Assembly: GCF_002072955.1 (NCBI RefSeq)
Contig: NZ_LPUF01000001.1
Coordinates: 2,564,896-2,628,895, forward strand
Reading direction: 5' to 3'
DNA length: 64,000 bases
From: Methyloprofundus sedimenti
GTDB lineage: Bacteria > Pseudomonadota > Gammaproteobacteria > Methylococcales > Methylomonadaceae
How positions within the stretch are numbered: position 1 is the stretch's first letter; the number at the start of each line of letters is the position of its first letter. Of this stretch, positions 31,208-40,775 are shown piece after piece. Position numbers and translations under genes: made by a program. The notes below the pieces were generated by a model that was not told where the DNA came from, did not search any database, and was given only the letters and a program-made list of their open reading frames with translations.

Positions 31208-31660
31208 ATGCTGCACACTTTACGCCTAATAAGTTTTTTAACCACATTCGTCTTTTTATCAGCCTGCTCCACTCTGGCCGTTGATGTCCCTTTGGTTTAT
31301 AAAATTGATATAGACCAGGGTAATGTGCTCACTCAAGATATGGTCAATCAGCTACGGCCTAATATGACCAAACGCCAGGTTATTTATGTTTTAGGTTCAC
31401 CATTATTAATAGACCCTTTTACCACCAACCGCTGGGATTATGTTTATTCGGTACAACCAGGTGGAGAAGATCGATTTGAGGATCGTATTGCATTATTTTT
31501 TGCCGGCGAAAATTTAATACATGTAGAGGGTAACTTAACACCAGCTTTAAATCCAGCGCCTCCTCCCCCTACAGAAATGACCATAGAAGCACCTAAGCGA
31601 GAACTCAAAAAAACATTATATGAAATGATCGTCGGGGTGTTCAGTTTTGATGATGACTAA
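31208..31660 (+). CDS. bamE: Outer membrane assembly lipoprotein BamE (SmpA/OmlA)
   Basis: A 150-residue lipoprotein with the lipobox FLSAC (Cys20), then the BamE core: DIDQGNVLTQDMVNQLRPNMTKRQVIYVLGSP and DPFTTNRWDYVYS. It belongs to the BAM complex that inserts outer-membrane beta barrels. It is longer than E. coli BamE by a proline-rich tail. Its stop codon overlaps that of the convergent rnfH. Confidence 0.93.
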   Translation: MLHTLRLISFLTTFVFLSACSTLAVDVPLVYKIDIDQGNVLTQDMVNQLRPNMTKRQVIYVLGSPLLIDPFTTNRWDYVYSVQPGGEDRFEDRIALFFAGENLIHVEGNLTPALNPAPPPPTEMTIEAPKRELKKTLYEMIVGVFSFDDD

Positions 31661-31932
31661 CGACTCTGCTTTGCCGCTCGCTGTCGTCGCGCTTCCATTG
31701 GATCAATCACCAGGCTTCTATATATCTCAACGCGATCATTTTCTTGTAATCGTGCACTCAAGAGACACACCTGACTAAAAATACCTACTTTATTTACTGC
31801 GAGATCTATTTCAGGAAATTGTCCGATAATACCGGATAATTCTATTGCCTGTTCAACTGTGCAGGATTCAGTAACTTGCAAAGGTATTATCAATTGCTTA
31901 TCGGACCTGGCATAGGCAACCTCAATATTCAA
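31657..31932 (-). CDS. rnfH: RnfH family protein (UPF0125/RatB)
   Basis: A 91-residue ubiquitin-like-fold protein with the conserved IEVAYARSDKQLIIPLQV and DRVEIYRSLVIDPMEARRQRA. Its function is unclear; it accompanies ratA in most gammaproteobacteria. It sits 59 nt after ratA. Confidence 0.9.
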   Translation of the reverse strand: MNIEVAYARSDKQLIIPLQVTESCTVEQAIELSGIIGQFPEIDLAVNKVGIFSQVCLLSARLQENDRVEIYRSLVIDPMEARRQRAAKQSR

Positions 31933-31991
31933 AAGTAACTCCTGAATAAAATAATGTTAAATAGAATTTTCCCTGCTGGCCCTGCAATATA

Positions 31992-32420
31992 CTAATATAT
32001 TTGCTTGGCGCGTTCAGTAAAGGAGGTGACCATGGTATTACAAATTTGATTAAATACTGTACCAAAGGCAAAGTTTGCTAATACACCGTTTATCTCAAAT
32101 TCCAGATCCAGAGAAATTTTACTTGCATCTTCGCGTAAAGGCATAAAATTCCATACGCCATCTAGCGAAGAAAATGGACCATCTAGCAAAGATACCGTGA
32201 TGCGTCCGCCCTCATCATTTACGTTGCGGGTTGCAAAAGAACTTTTCAAGCCACCTTTGGCAATCTGTAACTCCGCCTTGACCACATTCCCGTTACGACT
32301 AATTATTCGACTTCCAGTGCACCAGGGTAGAAATTCAGGATAAGCTTCAATATCGCTAACTATGTCATACATTTGATGCGCCGAATATTTAACTAATGCA
32401 CTTTTATTGACCGCCGTCAT
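31992..32420 (-). CDS. ratA: RatA/COQ10-like START-domain protein
   Basis: A 142-residue polyketide cyclase/START-fold protein: SAHQMYDIVSDIEAYPEFLPWCTGSRI and the C-terminal FGTVFNQICNTMVTSFTERAKQ. Homologues are annotated as a ribosome-association toxin in E. coli and as a ubiquinone-binding COQ10 protein in mitochondria; the conserved chromosomal position favours the housekeeping ubiquinone role. Its ATG overlaps the NSS transporter stop by one base. Confidence 0.9.
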   Translation of the reverse strand: MTAVNKSALVKYSAHQMYDIVSDIEAYPEFLPWCTGSRIISRNGNVVKAELQIAKGGLKSSFATRNVNDEGGRITVSLLDGPFSSLDGVWNFMPLREDASKISLDLEFEINGVLANFAFGTVFNQICNTMVTSFTERAKQIY

Positions 32421-33793
32421 TAGCTAAATACTCCAAACACGCCTAGAACATTCAAAAATACGATAAATACGGCGGCTGGAGCAATATACATGACCAGAAA
32501 TTTCCAGATAGAAAATAAGTCGTCATTCGCTAAATTTAACTCCTCTTTACTATGCTTTTCAAGCATGATTCTTCCGGCAAAAATAGCAATAAAAAAACCA
32601 CCGAGAGGAAGCATTATGTTTGCAGTCAAGTAATCAAGTGCCCCAAAAATGTTGGCTCCAAAAAAAGTAAAATCTGACCATGTATTAAATGAAAAGACTG
32701 TTCCTAAACCCAGTAACCAGGTTAAAAACCCCATAGCCATACAGGCTTTTTTACGTTCAATTTCATAATTCTCAACACACCATGCAACAGCAGGCTCTAT
32801 GAGTGAAATAGCAGAAGACAATGCGGCAAAAACTAATAATATAAAAAATAGCAGCCCAAACAACCAGCCCCCCGTCATATTTCCAAAGGCGATGGGTAAA
32901 GTCTGAAAGATCAAACCTGGCCCCGAACCTACTTCCAGGCCATTCGCAAAAACAATGGGGAAAATTGCAATACCCGCCAACAGCGCTACCAGCGTGTCTA
33001 CCCCGGCAATAATAATAACCGTTTTAGCAATAGAAACATCTTTAGGTAAATAAGAGCCGTAAACCATAATTGCCCCCATGCCCAAACTAAGAGTAAAAAA
33101 GGCGTGTCCCATCGCTGTTAAAACACTTGAACCAGTAATATCACTGAAATCCGGTTTGAACATAAAATTCATGCCTTGCATATAGGCACCTGTTGTCATT
33201 GCATAAGCAACTAATAACATCAGTAGAATAAATAGCCCCGGCATTAAAAAGCGCACCGCTTTTTCCAGGCCGCCTTGTACACCACGCGCAACTACTGCCA
33301 TGGTTGTAACCATAAACACGGTATGCCAAAAAATCTGCTCTACTGGACTGAACTGTAAATCAGCAAAAAGACTGCTAATTTGCTCAGCACTTTCGCCAGA
33401 AAAACTCCCCGTAAAAGCTTTTAAAACATAAGCCATAGCCCAGCCAGCAATTACGCTGTAATAGGATAAAATCAGAAAACCTGCAATAACGCCTAACCAT
33501 CCCAGATAATGCCAGTTAGTACTTGCCCCAGCCTCTTTGGTTAAAACTTCCAGCGTATTAATCGGGCTTCGCCTGCCTCGCCTGCCCATCATTGTCTCGG
33601 CAATCATAATAGGAATGCCAATGGCCGCCACACAGATCAAATAAATAATGACAAAAGCCCCACCACCGTTTTCTCCGGTTATATAAGGAAATTTCCAGAT
33701 ATTACCCAAGCCAACTGCCGAACCAGTAGCGGCAAGTATAAATGCAAAACGTGAAGACCATTCACCATGAATAGATTGATTTGTATCGGCCAT
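32420..33793 (-). CDS. Sodium-dependent transporter, NSS/SNF family
   Basis: A 457-residue, about 12-helix transporter. The first helix ATGSAVGLGNIWKFPYI carries the Na+ and substrate binding residues typical of LeuT-like proteins. It probably imports an amino acid or amine with sodium; substrate unknown. It is inserted between smpB and ratA, which are adjacent in many relatives. Confidence 0.92.
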   Translation of the reverse strand: MADTNQSIHGEWSSRFAFILAATGSAVGLGNIWKFPYITGENGGGAFVIIYLICVAAIGIPIMIAETMMGRRGRRSPINTLEVLTKEAGASTNWHYLGWLGVIAGFLILSYYSVIAGWAMAYVLKAFTGSFSGESAEQISSLFADLQFSPVEQIFWHTVFMVTTMAVVARGVQGGLEKAVRFLMPGLFILLMLLVAYAMTTGAYMQGMNFMFKPDFSDITGSSVLTAMGHAFFTLSLGMGAIMVYGSYLPKDVSIAKTVIIIAGVDTLVALLAGIAIFPIVFANGLEVGSGPGLIFQTLPIAFGNMTGGWLFGLLFFILLVFAALSSAISLIEPAVAWCVENYEIERKKACMAMGFLTWLLGLGTVFSFNTWSDFTFFGANIFGALDYLTANIMLPLGGFFIAIFAGRIMLEKHSKEELNLANDDLFSIWKFLVMYIAPAAVFIVFLNVLGVFGVFS

Positions 33794-33882
33794 TAAGCTA
33801 CCTACGCGTTAGAAAATTTAATTTTTACCGGTAAATTAAAGTAAAATACAGGCATTGTTTTTAAAATATAGTGTATCGCAAT

Positions 33883-33935
33883 GTATTTTATTTAATACCG
33901 TCAGCAAGAAATCCTTATTGCATTAAATAAAATAC
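33883..33935. repeat. 14-bp perfect inverted repeat upstream of smpB
   Basis: GTATTTTATTTAAT at 33883-33896 is repeated in inverted form at 33922-33935, in the divergent promoter region between the NSS transporter and smpB. It could be a regulator site or a weak cruciform; its high A+T content limits confidence. Confidence 0.35.
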
Positions 33936-33993
33936 ACTGTAAATTTAATTATTATACATTTTCCTCAGTATTAAAAAATAGAATTGGAACCTT

Positions 33994-34476
33994 ATGTCTG
34001 GAAAGAAATCCAAGAAAAATAAACAAAGCGATAATACAATCGCAAAAAATCGTTATATTTCACACGAATATTTTATCGAAGACCGTTTTGAAGCCGGGCT
34101 TGTTTTAGAAGGCTGGGAAGTCAAAAGTATGCGTGAAGGAAAAGTGCAATTAAAAGAAAGTTATGTGTTTATAAAAAATGGCGAAGTATGGATATCAGGC
34201 ATGCATATTTCAGCACTTAATACCGCATCTACACATGTCACGCCTTTTGCAACACGAGTACGCAAACTACTTTTACACGCCCAGGAAATCAGTAAGCTCA
34301 TTGGCAGCGTCGAGCGTAAAGGCTATACCCTCGTGCCTACATTTCTATACTGGAAAAATAACCGGGCAAAACTGGAAATTGGCCTGGCAAAAGGTAAAAA
34401 ATTACATGATAAACGTGCAACCGAAAAAGACCGTGACTGGCAGCGGGAAAAAGCACGTAATTTAAAACTAAATTAA
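33994..34476 (+). CDS. smpB: SsrA-binding protein SmpB
   Basis: A 160-residue tmRNA-binding protein with the signature [20 protein letters not shown] and the C-terminal basic tail [19 protein letters not shown] that enters the ribosome decoding centre. It is required for trans-translation. No tmRNA gene was seen beside it. Confidence 0.97.
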   Translation: MSGKKSKKNKQSDNTIAKNRYISHEYFIEDRFEAGLVLEGWEVKSMREGKVQLKESYVFIKNGEVWISGMHISALNTASTHVTPFATRVRKLLLHAQEISKLIGSVERKGYTLVPTFLYWKNNRAKLEIGLAKGKKLHDKRATEKDRDWQREKARNLKLN

Positions 34477-34481
34477 GCCAT

Positions 34482-35048
34482 ATGTCTCAAAGCTCAGGTC
34501 TGCTCGATAGTGATAACAGCTTATTGTTAATTGTCGACATGCAAACAAAACTACTCAACGTCATGCCGGAAGGCGCAGCTGATGACATGGTAAAAAACAG
34601 TCAACGATTAATAACCGCTGCTAATTTACTTAATATTCCTATTCTTATTACCGAGCAATACTCAAAGGGTTTAGGGCATACGGTCGAAAGTTTGACTGCT
34701 GAATTAAATGATTCCCCTGTTGTTTTTGAGAAAACAAGTTTTTCTTGTTACAGTGCTGAGAATTTCAGCAGCACTCTTCAAGAAATGGCACGCAAACAAA
34801 TCGTCATTGTTGGACAAGAAGCACATGTTTGCATCCTGCAAACCGCTTTAGAACTTATGCAACATGATTACCAGATACATATAATCGAAGATGCTGTTTG
34901 CTCGCGAAAAGCAGAACATAAATTTAATGCTCTACAACGCATGCAGCAACAGGGTGCGACCATTAGTAATTATGAATCTGTTTTATTTGAATGGATTAAA
35001 GATTCCAGGCATGAATACTTTTCTGTGATTTCCCGTTTATTGCACTGA
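34482..35048 (+). CDS. Isochorismatase-like cysteine hydrolase
   Basis: A 188-residue single-domain protein with the catalytic triad pattern: Asp in LLIVDMQTKLL, Lys in VFEKTSFSC and Cys in GQEAHVCILQT. The family (YcaC/isochorismatase-like) contains hydrolases and amidases of many substrates, so specificity cannot be assigned. It starts 5 nt after smpB ends, suggesting co-transcription. Confidence 0.85.
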   Translation: MSQSSGLLDSDNSLLLIVDMQTKLLNVMPEGAADDMVKNSQRLITAANLLNIPILITEQYSKGLGHTVESLTAELNDSPVVFEKTSFSCYSAENFSSTLQEMARKQIVIVGQEAHVCILQTALELMQHDYQIHIIEDAVCSRKAEHKFNALQRMQQQGATISNYESVLFEWIKDSRHEYFSVISRLLH

Positions 35049-35344
35049 CTGAGTAAAGGAATAAGCATATCTCACTGAAGTGAAGATCCTTAATGACTAC
35101 TGATAAAAGGTCGCGTAACAAAAAGCAGCTTATCAAGGCCATAATAAGGACCATAAATTCTCTAGTGATAATTCTGATACCGCTTTTATAGCATTTGCCT
35201 GTTTTAAAAAACCATCATCTGAATTAAAAATAGATCTTGGTTTTGTCCAGAGTATTATCTGAAAAAACCACCAAAAACTGAATTACCGCAAAAATACAAA
35301 ATGTTTACCTTTATAATTTAAACACTATTCAACCCCTTATAAAT
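35049..35344. other. Intergenic stretch without a recognised gene
   Basis: About 300 bp between the isochorismatase-like gene and the HopJ gene. I see no RNA gene, strong hairpin or convincing reading frame. The A+T-rich last 80 bases probably contain the HopJ promoter. Confidence 0.5.
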
Positions 35345-35698
35345 ATGCCATTAAACACCTTTATCAACACAATAAAATCCAATCAAGCTGTCAGCTTTGA
35401 TGACACCATGACTATCATTAATGATTCGTATCATTACACACCAACAACATTTATCAACGGTTTAGATGAATTCGCAATAATTAACACAGCGGGAAACAAT
35501 GAAGGCTCTTGCAAAATCTTTGCCTTTGCCCTGCTCCAGCAACTTGATCAACACCAGACCTTAAATTTGTTTGGTGACTATTATCAAGACGTTTTAAATG
35601 ATCCAAACGGCACCAGCCATCAAAATATTAGAAATTTTATGCAATATGGATGGGAAGGCATCAAGTTCAGCGAACAAAATACTTTACGCCTAAAATAA
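35345..35698 (+). CDS. HopJ-family protein
   Basis: A 117-residue protein of the HopJ family, with YHYTPTTFINGL, NEGSCKIFAFALLQQL and the terminal FMQYGWEGIKF. The family was named after a Pseudomonas type III effector but is widespread in bacteria without type III secretion, so a cytoplasmic role is more likely; function unknown. It ends 3 nt before the FAD oxidoreductase gene. Confidence 0.85.
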   Translation: MPLNTFINTIKSNQAVSFDDTMTIINDSYHYTPTTFINGLDEFAIINTAGNNEGSCKIFAFALLQQLDQHQTLNLFGDYYQDVLNDPNGTSHQNIRNFMQYGWEGIKFSEQNTLRLK

Positions 35699-35701
35699 AA
35701 C

Positions 35702-36766
35702 ATGGCAAAAAACGTAGACTACCTGATTATTGGCCAGGGACTGGCTGGCAGCCTACTCAGCTGGGAATTGATCAAGCATGGCTGTAGCACACACCTGGTA
35801 GACAACCAGCAAGAAAATGCCTCTCATATTGCAGCAGGACTCATTAACCCGATCACAGGGATGCGCTTAGTTAAACACATTGACATAGATATTTTGCTTC
35901 CTTGTGCAAGGCAAACCTACCGAGAGCTAAGCGAGTTTTTTAAACAGGATTTCTACATAGAAAAACCAATGTTGCGCATCTTACGTAATGAAATAGAGCT
36001 GCGTAAATTTCAGCAACGCATTCAAGAAAATGCATATCTAAATTATCTGCAAACAGAACTAAAGACAGCGCCTGATTCAATTAACGCACCATTGGGCATG
36101 ATTCAGCAAAAGCAAACGGGTTATCTATTAACACACAGCTTATTAACCTGCCTGAAAAACTTCTTGCAAGAAAAGCAATCCTATCAAGTCACTCAGTTTG
36201 ATTATCAAGATCTCCAGATAAATAAAGACATACGCTGGCGGGACATCACTGCAAATAAGATCATTTTTTGTGAAGGCTATCAAGCCATAGCCAATCCCTG
36301 GTTTAAATATTTACCTTTTCAATTAGCAAAAGGGGAAATATTAACCCTGACAACAAAACAAACACTGGCACCAGAATTATTATTGTACGGCCAATGGCTA
36401 ATCCCGCTGAATAAGCACCAATTTCGTACCGGTGCTACCTTTGATAACATCAACCTGAATACAAATCCCAGCGTTCAAGGCAAGAATACACTACTTAATG
36501 CATTAAAGCAGATAGTACCAGCACTTCACTCTGCAACAGTAGATAAACACCAAGCCAATATACGTCCAACAACACTGGATAAAATGCCCTTTATAGGATT
36601 GCACCCCGACTATGAAAATCTAGCTATATTTAACGGCTTTGGTGCAAAAGGCAGCTTGCAAATACCCTATTACAGCAAATGCTTTGTTCACCATTTACTG
36701 CGGCAAAAGCCTATTACTCCTAAAGTTAATTCTCAGCGTTATAACAACCATAAAAACATGTTATAA
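35702..36766 (+). CDS. FAD-dependent amine/amino-acid oxidoreductase (DAO family)
   Basis: A 354-residue flavoprotein with the N-terminal dinucleotide motif LIIGQGLAGSLLSW, AAGLINPITGMRLV and the C-terminal GFGAKGSLQIPYYS. It resembles DadA/ThiO-like oxidases and the C-terminal domain of MnmC. Substrate unknown. It is probably co-transcribed with hopJ. Confidence 0.8.
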   Translation: MAKNVDYLIIGQGLAGSLLSWELIKHGCSTHLVDNQQENASHIAAGLINPITGMRLVKHIDIDILLPCARQTYRELSEFFKQDFYIEKPMLRILRNEIELRKFQQRIQENAYLNYLQTELKTAPDSINAPLGMIQQKQTGYLLTHSLLTCLKNFLQEKQSYQVTQFDYQDLQINKDIRWRDITANKIIFCEGYQAIANPWFKYLPFQLAKGEILTLTTKQTLAPELLLYGQWLIPLNKHQFRTGATFDNINLNTNPSVQGKNTLLNALKQIVPALHSATVDKHQANIRPTTLDKMPFIGLHPDYENLAIFNGFGAKGSLQIPYYSKCFVHHLLRQKPITPKVNSQRYNNHKNML

Positions 36767-36876
36767 CAATAAAAAAAGTCAGGGAGCCAAATAATATTGC
36801 ACATTTGTCATCCAAACAAAACTTTCATGCTTACTTTCTACACAGAAGCTAAACTATCTATTAAAGAATTTATATT

Positions 36877-37314
36877 ATGAGTAATTTTGTTCATATCGTC
36901 TGTCCAGCGTGTTTATCTGTTAACCGAATTCCGGCGATACGGCTTAGTGATAAACCACAATGTGGCAAGTGTCATCGGCCTCTTTTTTCTGCTCTACCAG
37001 TTGATTTGACTGCAAGCAATTTCCAGCAACACATCAAGCGTAATGACATTCCGGTACTTGTTGACTTCTGGGCCCCCTGGTGTGGCCCTTGTAAGTCGAT
37101 GGCTCCAGCCTTTAAGCTAGCAGCAGCTCAACTGGAACCCAAAATACGTCTGGCAAAGCTTAATACAGAAACTGAACAAGCTATAGCTGCTCAATACGGG
37201 ATTCGAAGCATTCCAACTTTAATGCTATTCCACAAGGGTAAAGAATTAGCAAGACAATCAGGTGCCATAGATACTCAAGCTATTATTAGCTGGGCTAATC
37301 AATATATTGCATAA
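36877..37314 (+). CDS. trxC: Thioredoxin 2
   Basis: A 145-residue protein with an N-terminal zinc finger (CPACLSVN and CGKCHRPLF) and the thioredoxin active site FWAPWCGPCKSM. These features define TrxC, a cytoplasmic oxidative-stress thioredoxin. Monocistronic; it is the last gene before the repeat-bounded region. Confidence 0.95.
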   Translation: MSNFVHIVCPACLSVNRIPAIRLSDKPQCGKCHRPLFSALPVDLTASNFQQHIKRNDIPVLVDFWAPWCGPCKSMAPAFKLAAAQLEPKIRLAKLNTETEQAIAAQYGIRSIPTLMLFHKGKELARQSGAIDTQAIISWANQYIA

Positions 37315-37435
37315 TCTTAAAGCAATTGTATACACATTACGTGTATAGACTAGCCCAGAAACTAATATTTATTCATTGTCATAATTCTTGTCATGTTAGC
37401 GTGTTATTATGTATGCCACTAGAATGCCTCTGATG

Positions 37436-37591
37436 ATACTTCGCGCGGTCACGGATGTGGTTGTATAGCGAGCTGATTTTTAGTCGAGAGAAAGGCGCTG
37501 AAACAGGCGCATAGCACACGCTAAGCAACTATTTCAGCAACGCGGCTAAAATCGGCCGCTAGAAAACCGCGTATGTAGCCGCGCGAAGTAT
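37436..37591 (+). repeat. Left copy of 140-156 bp element with terminal inverted repeats
   Basis: The ends ATACTTCGCGCGGTCAC and GTAGCCGCGCGAAGTAT are inverted repeats with two mismatches, and inner parts (GCTGATTTTTAGTCGAG and CGGCTAAAATCGGCCGC) can also pair, so the whole unit folds into a long imperfect hairpin. A second copy in the same orientation lies at 48344-48483. No coding capacity. It looks like a MITE or structured RNA element. Confidence 0.85.
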
Positions 37592-37665
37592 GTCTACTGT
37601 AATGCATGTGTGCTGGTTTCTCGACCAGTCACAACTCCACTTCAACCAAACCCTATCGAGCAAAC

Positions 37666-39200
37666 ATGACAGCAATCCCATTACACTTTGAGTTGCCTGA
37701 AAACCTGACTGCTATAAAATTTTTAAACAATCTGCATAAAAAATTGAATTTGAAATAGTCTCTCAACAGTATGCAATCAAAACTTTTTATGACAGTTTCG
37801 ACTGGCGACTCTACCGTGCCGATATTGTTTGTGAACTCAACCAGTCTAAATCAGCCTCTCATGTCAGCCTTCTCGATAGAAATACCGGTGAGCTCATTGC
37901 ATTGGAAGAGCAAAAAGATATGCCACATTTTTGTGATCAGTTCCGCGACGGGCGCTTAAAAACCCAATTATCTCCTCTACTGGAAATGCGGGCATTATTG
38001 CCTTTATCTCAATTACCACATCAGGTACATCGCATTAATGTACTTAATCAGGATAAAAAAACAGTCTTGCGCATTAGACTGGATGAATATGAATCATTGC
38101 CAAATCGCATTAGCTTACAGCGCTTAAAAGGCTATGAAAAAGCTGCAGAAAAAGTAAGCTTACTGTTGCAACAAGCTCTGCAATTAAAGACCACAACGCC
38201 CTGCTCGATTTTGGATCATGCCCTTAAATTACAAAGTCGCAAAGCACTGGACTACAGCTCTAAACTATCGATAAAGCTTGATCCGAAAATGCGCGCTGAT
38301 CAAGCCAGCGTGATCATCTTTCAACAGTTATTGCGCACTATGCAAATCAATGAGAGTAACACCATAGCCGATGTTGATAGCGAGTTCTTACATGACTTTC
38401 GTGTAGCTATCAGGCGTACTCGTGCAGGTTTAAGTCAGATTAAGCACGCTTTACCTTCTTCTGTGGTCGCGCGTTATGCTGTTTTTTTTGCTTGGTTAGG
38501 ACAGATTACCGGGCAAACACGGGACATGGATGTATATTTATTAAGTTATAAACAGTATAAAGCCGCTCTACCTGTTTCTTTAAGAGAGGATATCACACCC
38601 TTATATGCATTCCTGAAAGAAAAAAAAGGGCAGGCACAAAAAGATTTAGCTGAAAAACTTTCTAGTTCTACTTACAGGAAGGAATTGGCCAACTGGGAAC
38701 AATACTTAAAAGAACCCTTAGAAAAAAAAGACAAGGGCGAAAATGCAACTTTAAGTATTAAAGAATTAGCTGACCAACGTATCTGGAAAGTTTTTAAACG
38801 CGTTATTAAGGAAGGTGAATCAATTAATAAATCCTCACCCGCTGAAGAACTCCATGAGCTGAGAAAAACCTGTAAAAAACTGCGCTATTTAATGGAATTT
38901 TTTGAAAGTCTGTATCCAAAAGATAAAATGAAAATATTAATAAAATCACTGAAAGGTCTGCAAAGTGTATTAGGTGATTTTCAGGATTACGAAGTCCAGG
39001 AAACCAATATCAAGCATTTTAGTGAAGAAATGATGGCCAACAACGTACCTCCCAATACATTCCTGGCAATGGGTGTGTTAGTACAATACTTAGATTCCAT
39101 AAGGTGCGCTGCACGCAATGATTTTGCCAGACAATTTGCACTTTTTGAAAAAGCAGAAAATCAGTCCACTTTTAAATACTTATTTGCGCATAAGGCATAA
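37666..39200 (+). CDS. CYTH-CHAD domain protein, split by a -1 frameshift
   Basis: An ATG at 37666 (MTAIPLHFELPENLTAIKF) reads to a stop at 37756. A -1 shift at the A6 run 37738-37743 joins it to a long frame that continues (FEIVSQQYAIKTFYDSFDWR) through CYTH-like sequence into a CHAD domain to 39200. CHAD signatures are FLHDFRVAIRRTRAGL and LHELRKTCKKLRYLMEFF, basic helices that bind polyphosphate; CYTH domains bind or cleave inorganic triphosphates. The product would be about 512 residues. Without the shift, a TTG at 37902 gives a CHAD-only protein. Slippage, phase variation, mutation or sequencing error are all possible. Eleven bases separate it from the parA-like gene. Confidence 0.8.
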
Positions 39201-39210
39201 GAGATAACAG

Positions 39211-39954
39211 ATGAAAATAATCGCAACTTATAATATTAAAGGCGGAGTTGGTAAAACGTCAACAGCAGTAAATCTGGCTTATATTGCCTCGCAGCATGGC
39301 TATAAAACACTCGTGTGGGACCTGGATCCTCAAGGTGCAAGTAGTTATTATTTTAGAGTAAAACCTAAAATAAAAGGGGGCAGTAAACAGCTTATAGCGG
39401 GTGATCGTGACTTAGATGGATTAATAAAGGCGACCGATTTTGAGAATCTGGATTTATTGCCAGCAGACTTCTCCTTCAGAAATTTAGACTTAGTCTTAGA
39501 TGCGCGAAAAAAACCAACCCAGCGCCTAAAAAAGTTACTCGCACCGCTCACTAAAGAATACGATTTTATCATTCTAGATTGCCCGCCCAATATTTCATTA
39601 TTATCGGAATCCATTTTTGAAGCTGCCGATATATTGCTCTCTCCTATTATCCCAACGACTTTATCTTTACGTACTTTAGAGCAATTAAAGAAATATATTA
39701 AGGATAATAAATTAAAGCATATTCAATTGATTCCTTTTTTCTCTATGGCAGATAGACGAAAAAAAATGCACAGGGAGATCATCGAAACACTAGTAGAAAA
39801 ACATCCTGATATTTTGCAGACAACCATTCCTTATGCAAGTGATATAGAACGCATGGGCTGGGAACGCATGCCATTGGGAGCATACATAAGCAAGGGACGT
39901 TCTACAGAAGCCTATCAACAACTTTGGCAAGAAATAATGACACTCATTAAATAA
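39211..39954 (+). CDS. ParA/MinD-family ATPase linked to the CHAD protein
   Basis: A 247-residue deviant Walker ATPase with KGGVGKTSTAVNLA, WDLDPQGAS and FIILDCPP. No N-terminal DNA-binding domain and no ParB partner or parS-like site were seen, so it is unlikely to be a plasmid partition protein. ParA relatives also position cargoes such as polyhydroxyalkanoate granules, carboxysomes and chemoreceptors. The adjoining polyphosphate-binding CHAD gene suggests positioning of polyphosphate granules or of the complex encoded here. That role is inferred. Confidence 0.88.
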   Translation: MKIIATYNIKGGVGKTSTAVNLAYIASQHGYKTLVWDLDPQGASSYYFRVKPKIKGGSKQLIAGDRDLDGLIKATDFENLDLLPADFSFRNLDLVLDARKKPTQRLKKLLAPLTKEYDFIILDCPPNISLLSESIFEAADILLSPIIPTTLSLRTLEQLKKYIKDNKLKHIQLIPFFSMADRRKKMHREIIETLVEKHPDILQTTIPYASDIERMGWERMPLGAYISKGRSTEAYQQLWQEIMTLIK

Positions 39955-40111
39955 AATAGTCGCCAGATTCACGGTCTTAACAAAAGCACTGACCGCGTAT
40001 TCAATCTGAAAAAGCAAACAGTCATAATTCTGTCATATATTGAGTCGTATAATTAATAGTTAAATCACTACACACTTAATGCCCCTTATATAACTATTGG
40101 AGAACGAGCTT

Positions 40112-40645
40112 ATGTATAAACATATATTTCTTAAATTGACTGCACTTGGTCTATTGATTGCCAGTCACGCGACACTTGCTGAGCCTCATTATAATGTTAA
40201 CGATTATTATCAGGTGTACAAAGATGGACGAATTTATATTTTTGATGATTTTGCGACCTATAACAGCTTTAATCAGGCTGGAGAAACGGCTTACCGGTTA
40301 ACTCGCATCGGCGCAGGCCCCAATGGCGAAACTCTGGTTTTCGGTTTACAAAGTAAAGATAAAGAAATGAGTTCCGGTTTTGGCTCAGTCGATTTATATG
40401 AAGGAACGGCAGAAGGAATTAACGAAGGATTCTATGGTGAAGTAATTAAAGACGGGCGCATCTATGTATTTAACGAATGGCCTGATTTAAAAGAATTTTT
40501 ATCTGTTGGAGAAGCTACTTTTCGCTTTACTGAGATAGGGGCTGGTCCTAATGGCGAAACAGTCATTTATGTACTAAATAAAAATAATAAAAAACAACAG
40601 CCGACTGCATTAATGGCTGAATTTGCGCGTAAACACACAAAATAA
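40112..40645 (+). CDS. Secreted protein with two internal repeats, unknown function
   Basis: A 177-residue protein with a signal peptide (MYKHIFLKLTALGLLIASHA, cleavage near LA-EPHY). The mature part consists of two about 50-residue repeats; each has KDGRIYxF, an aromatic-rich middle and GExxxRxTxIGAGPNGET. The second IGAGPNGET is identical to the first, indicating internal duplication. The ATG at 40112 has GGAGA 8 nt upstream; a TTG at 40097 is also open. I do not recognise the family. It has its own promoter region and a terminator, but lies inside the phosphate-related cluster. Confidence 0.75.
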   Translation: MYKHIFLKLTALGLLIASHATLAEPHYNVNDYYQVYKDGRIYIFDDFATYNSFNQAGETAYRLTRIGAGPNGETLVFGLQSKDKEMSSGFGSVDLYEGTAEGINEGFYGEVIKDGRIYVFNEWPDLKEFLSVGEATFRFTEIGAGPNGETVIYVLNKNNKKQQPTALMAEFARKHTK

Positions 40646-40667
40646 GTTATTATTTTCATTTAATATC

Positions 40668-40699
40668 AAGCTCTCTCACCGAGGGAGCTTTGTTTTTTT
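40668..40699 (+). terminator. Intrinsic terminator after the secreted repeat protein
   Basis: A stem AAGCTCTCTC/GAGGGAGCTT with one mismatch and a 3-nt loop is followed by TGT7. It separates the secreted-protein gene from the Nudix-led operon. Confidence 0.85.
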
Positions 40700-40775
40700 A
40701 TGCGAAACTTTTTGCTCCCCCTTCTTTGCTTTTATTCAGGTATGATGTGCATAGCTAGCAAAAAAAAACCTACTA

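Noticed and set aside
31992-32420. RatA as toxin of a toxin-antitoxin system with RnfH
   Set aside because: The pair is a conserved chromosomal block near smpB and bamE in gammaproteobacteria; START/COQ10 similarity suggests a housekeeping role.
35345-35698. HopJ as type III effector
   Set aside because: The family is widespread without secretion systems, and no type III gene is in the window.
39211-39954. ParA gene as evidence of an integrated plasmid
   Set aside because: No ParB, parS-like repeats, replication protein or origin nearby; the neighbours are phosphate-related genes.
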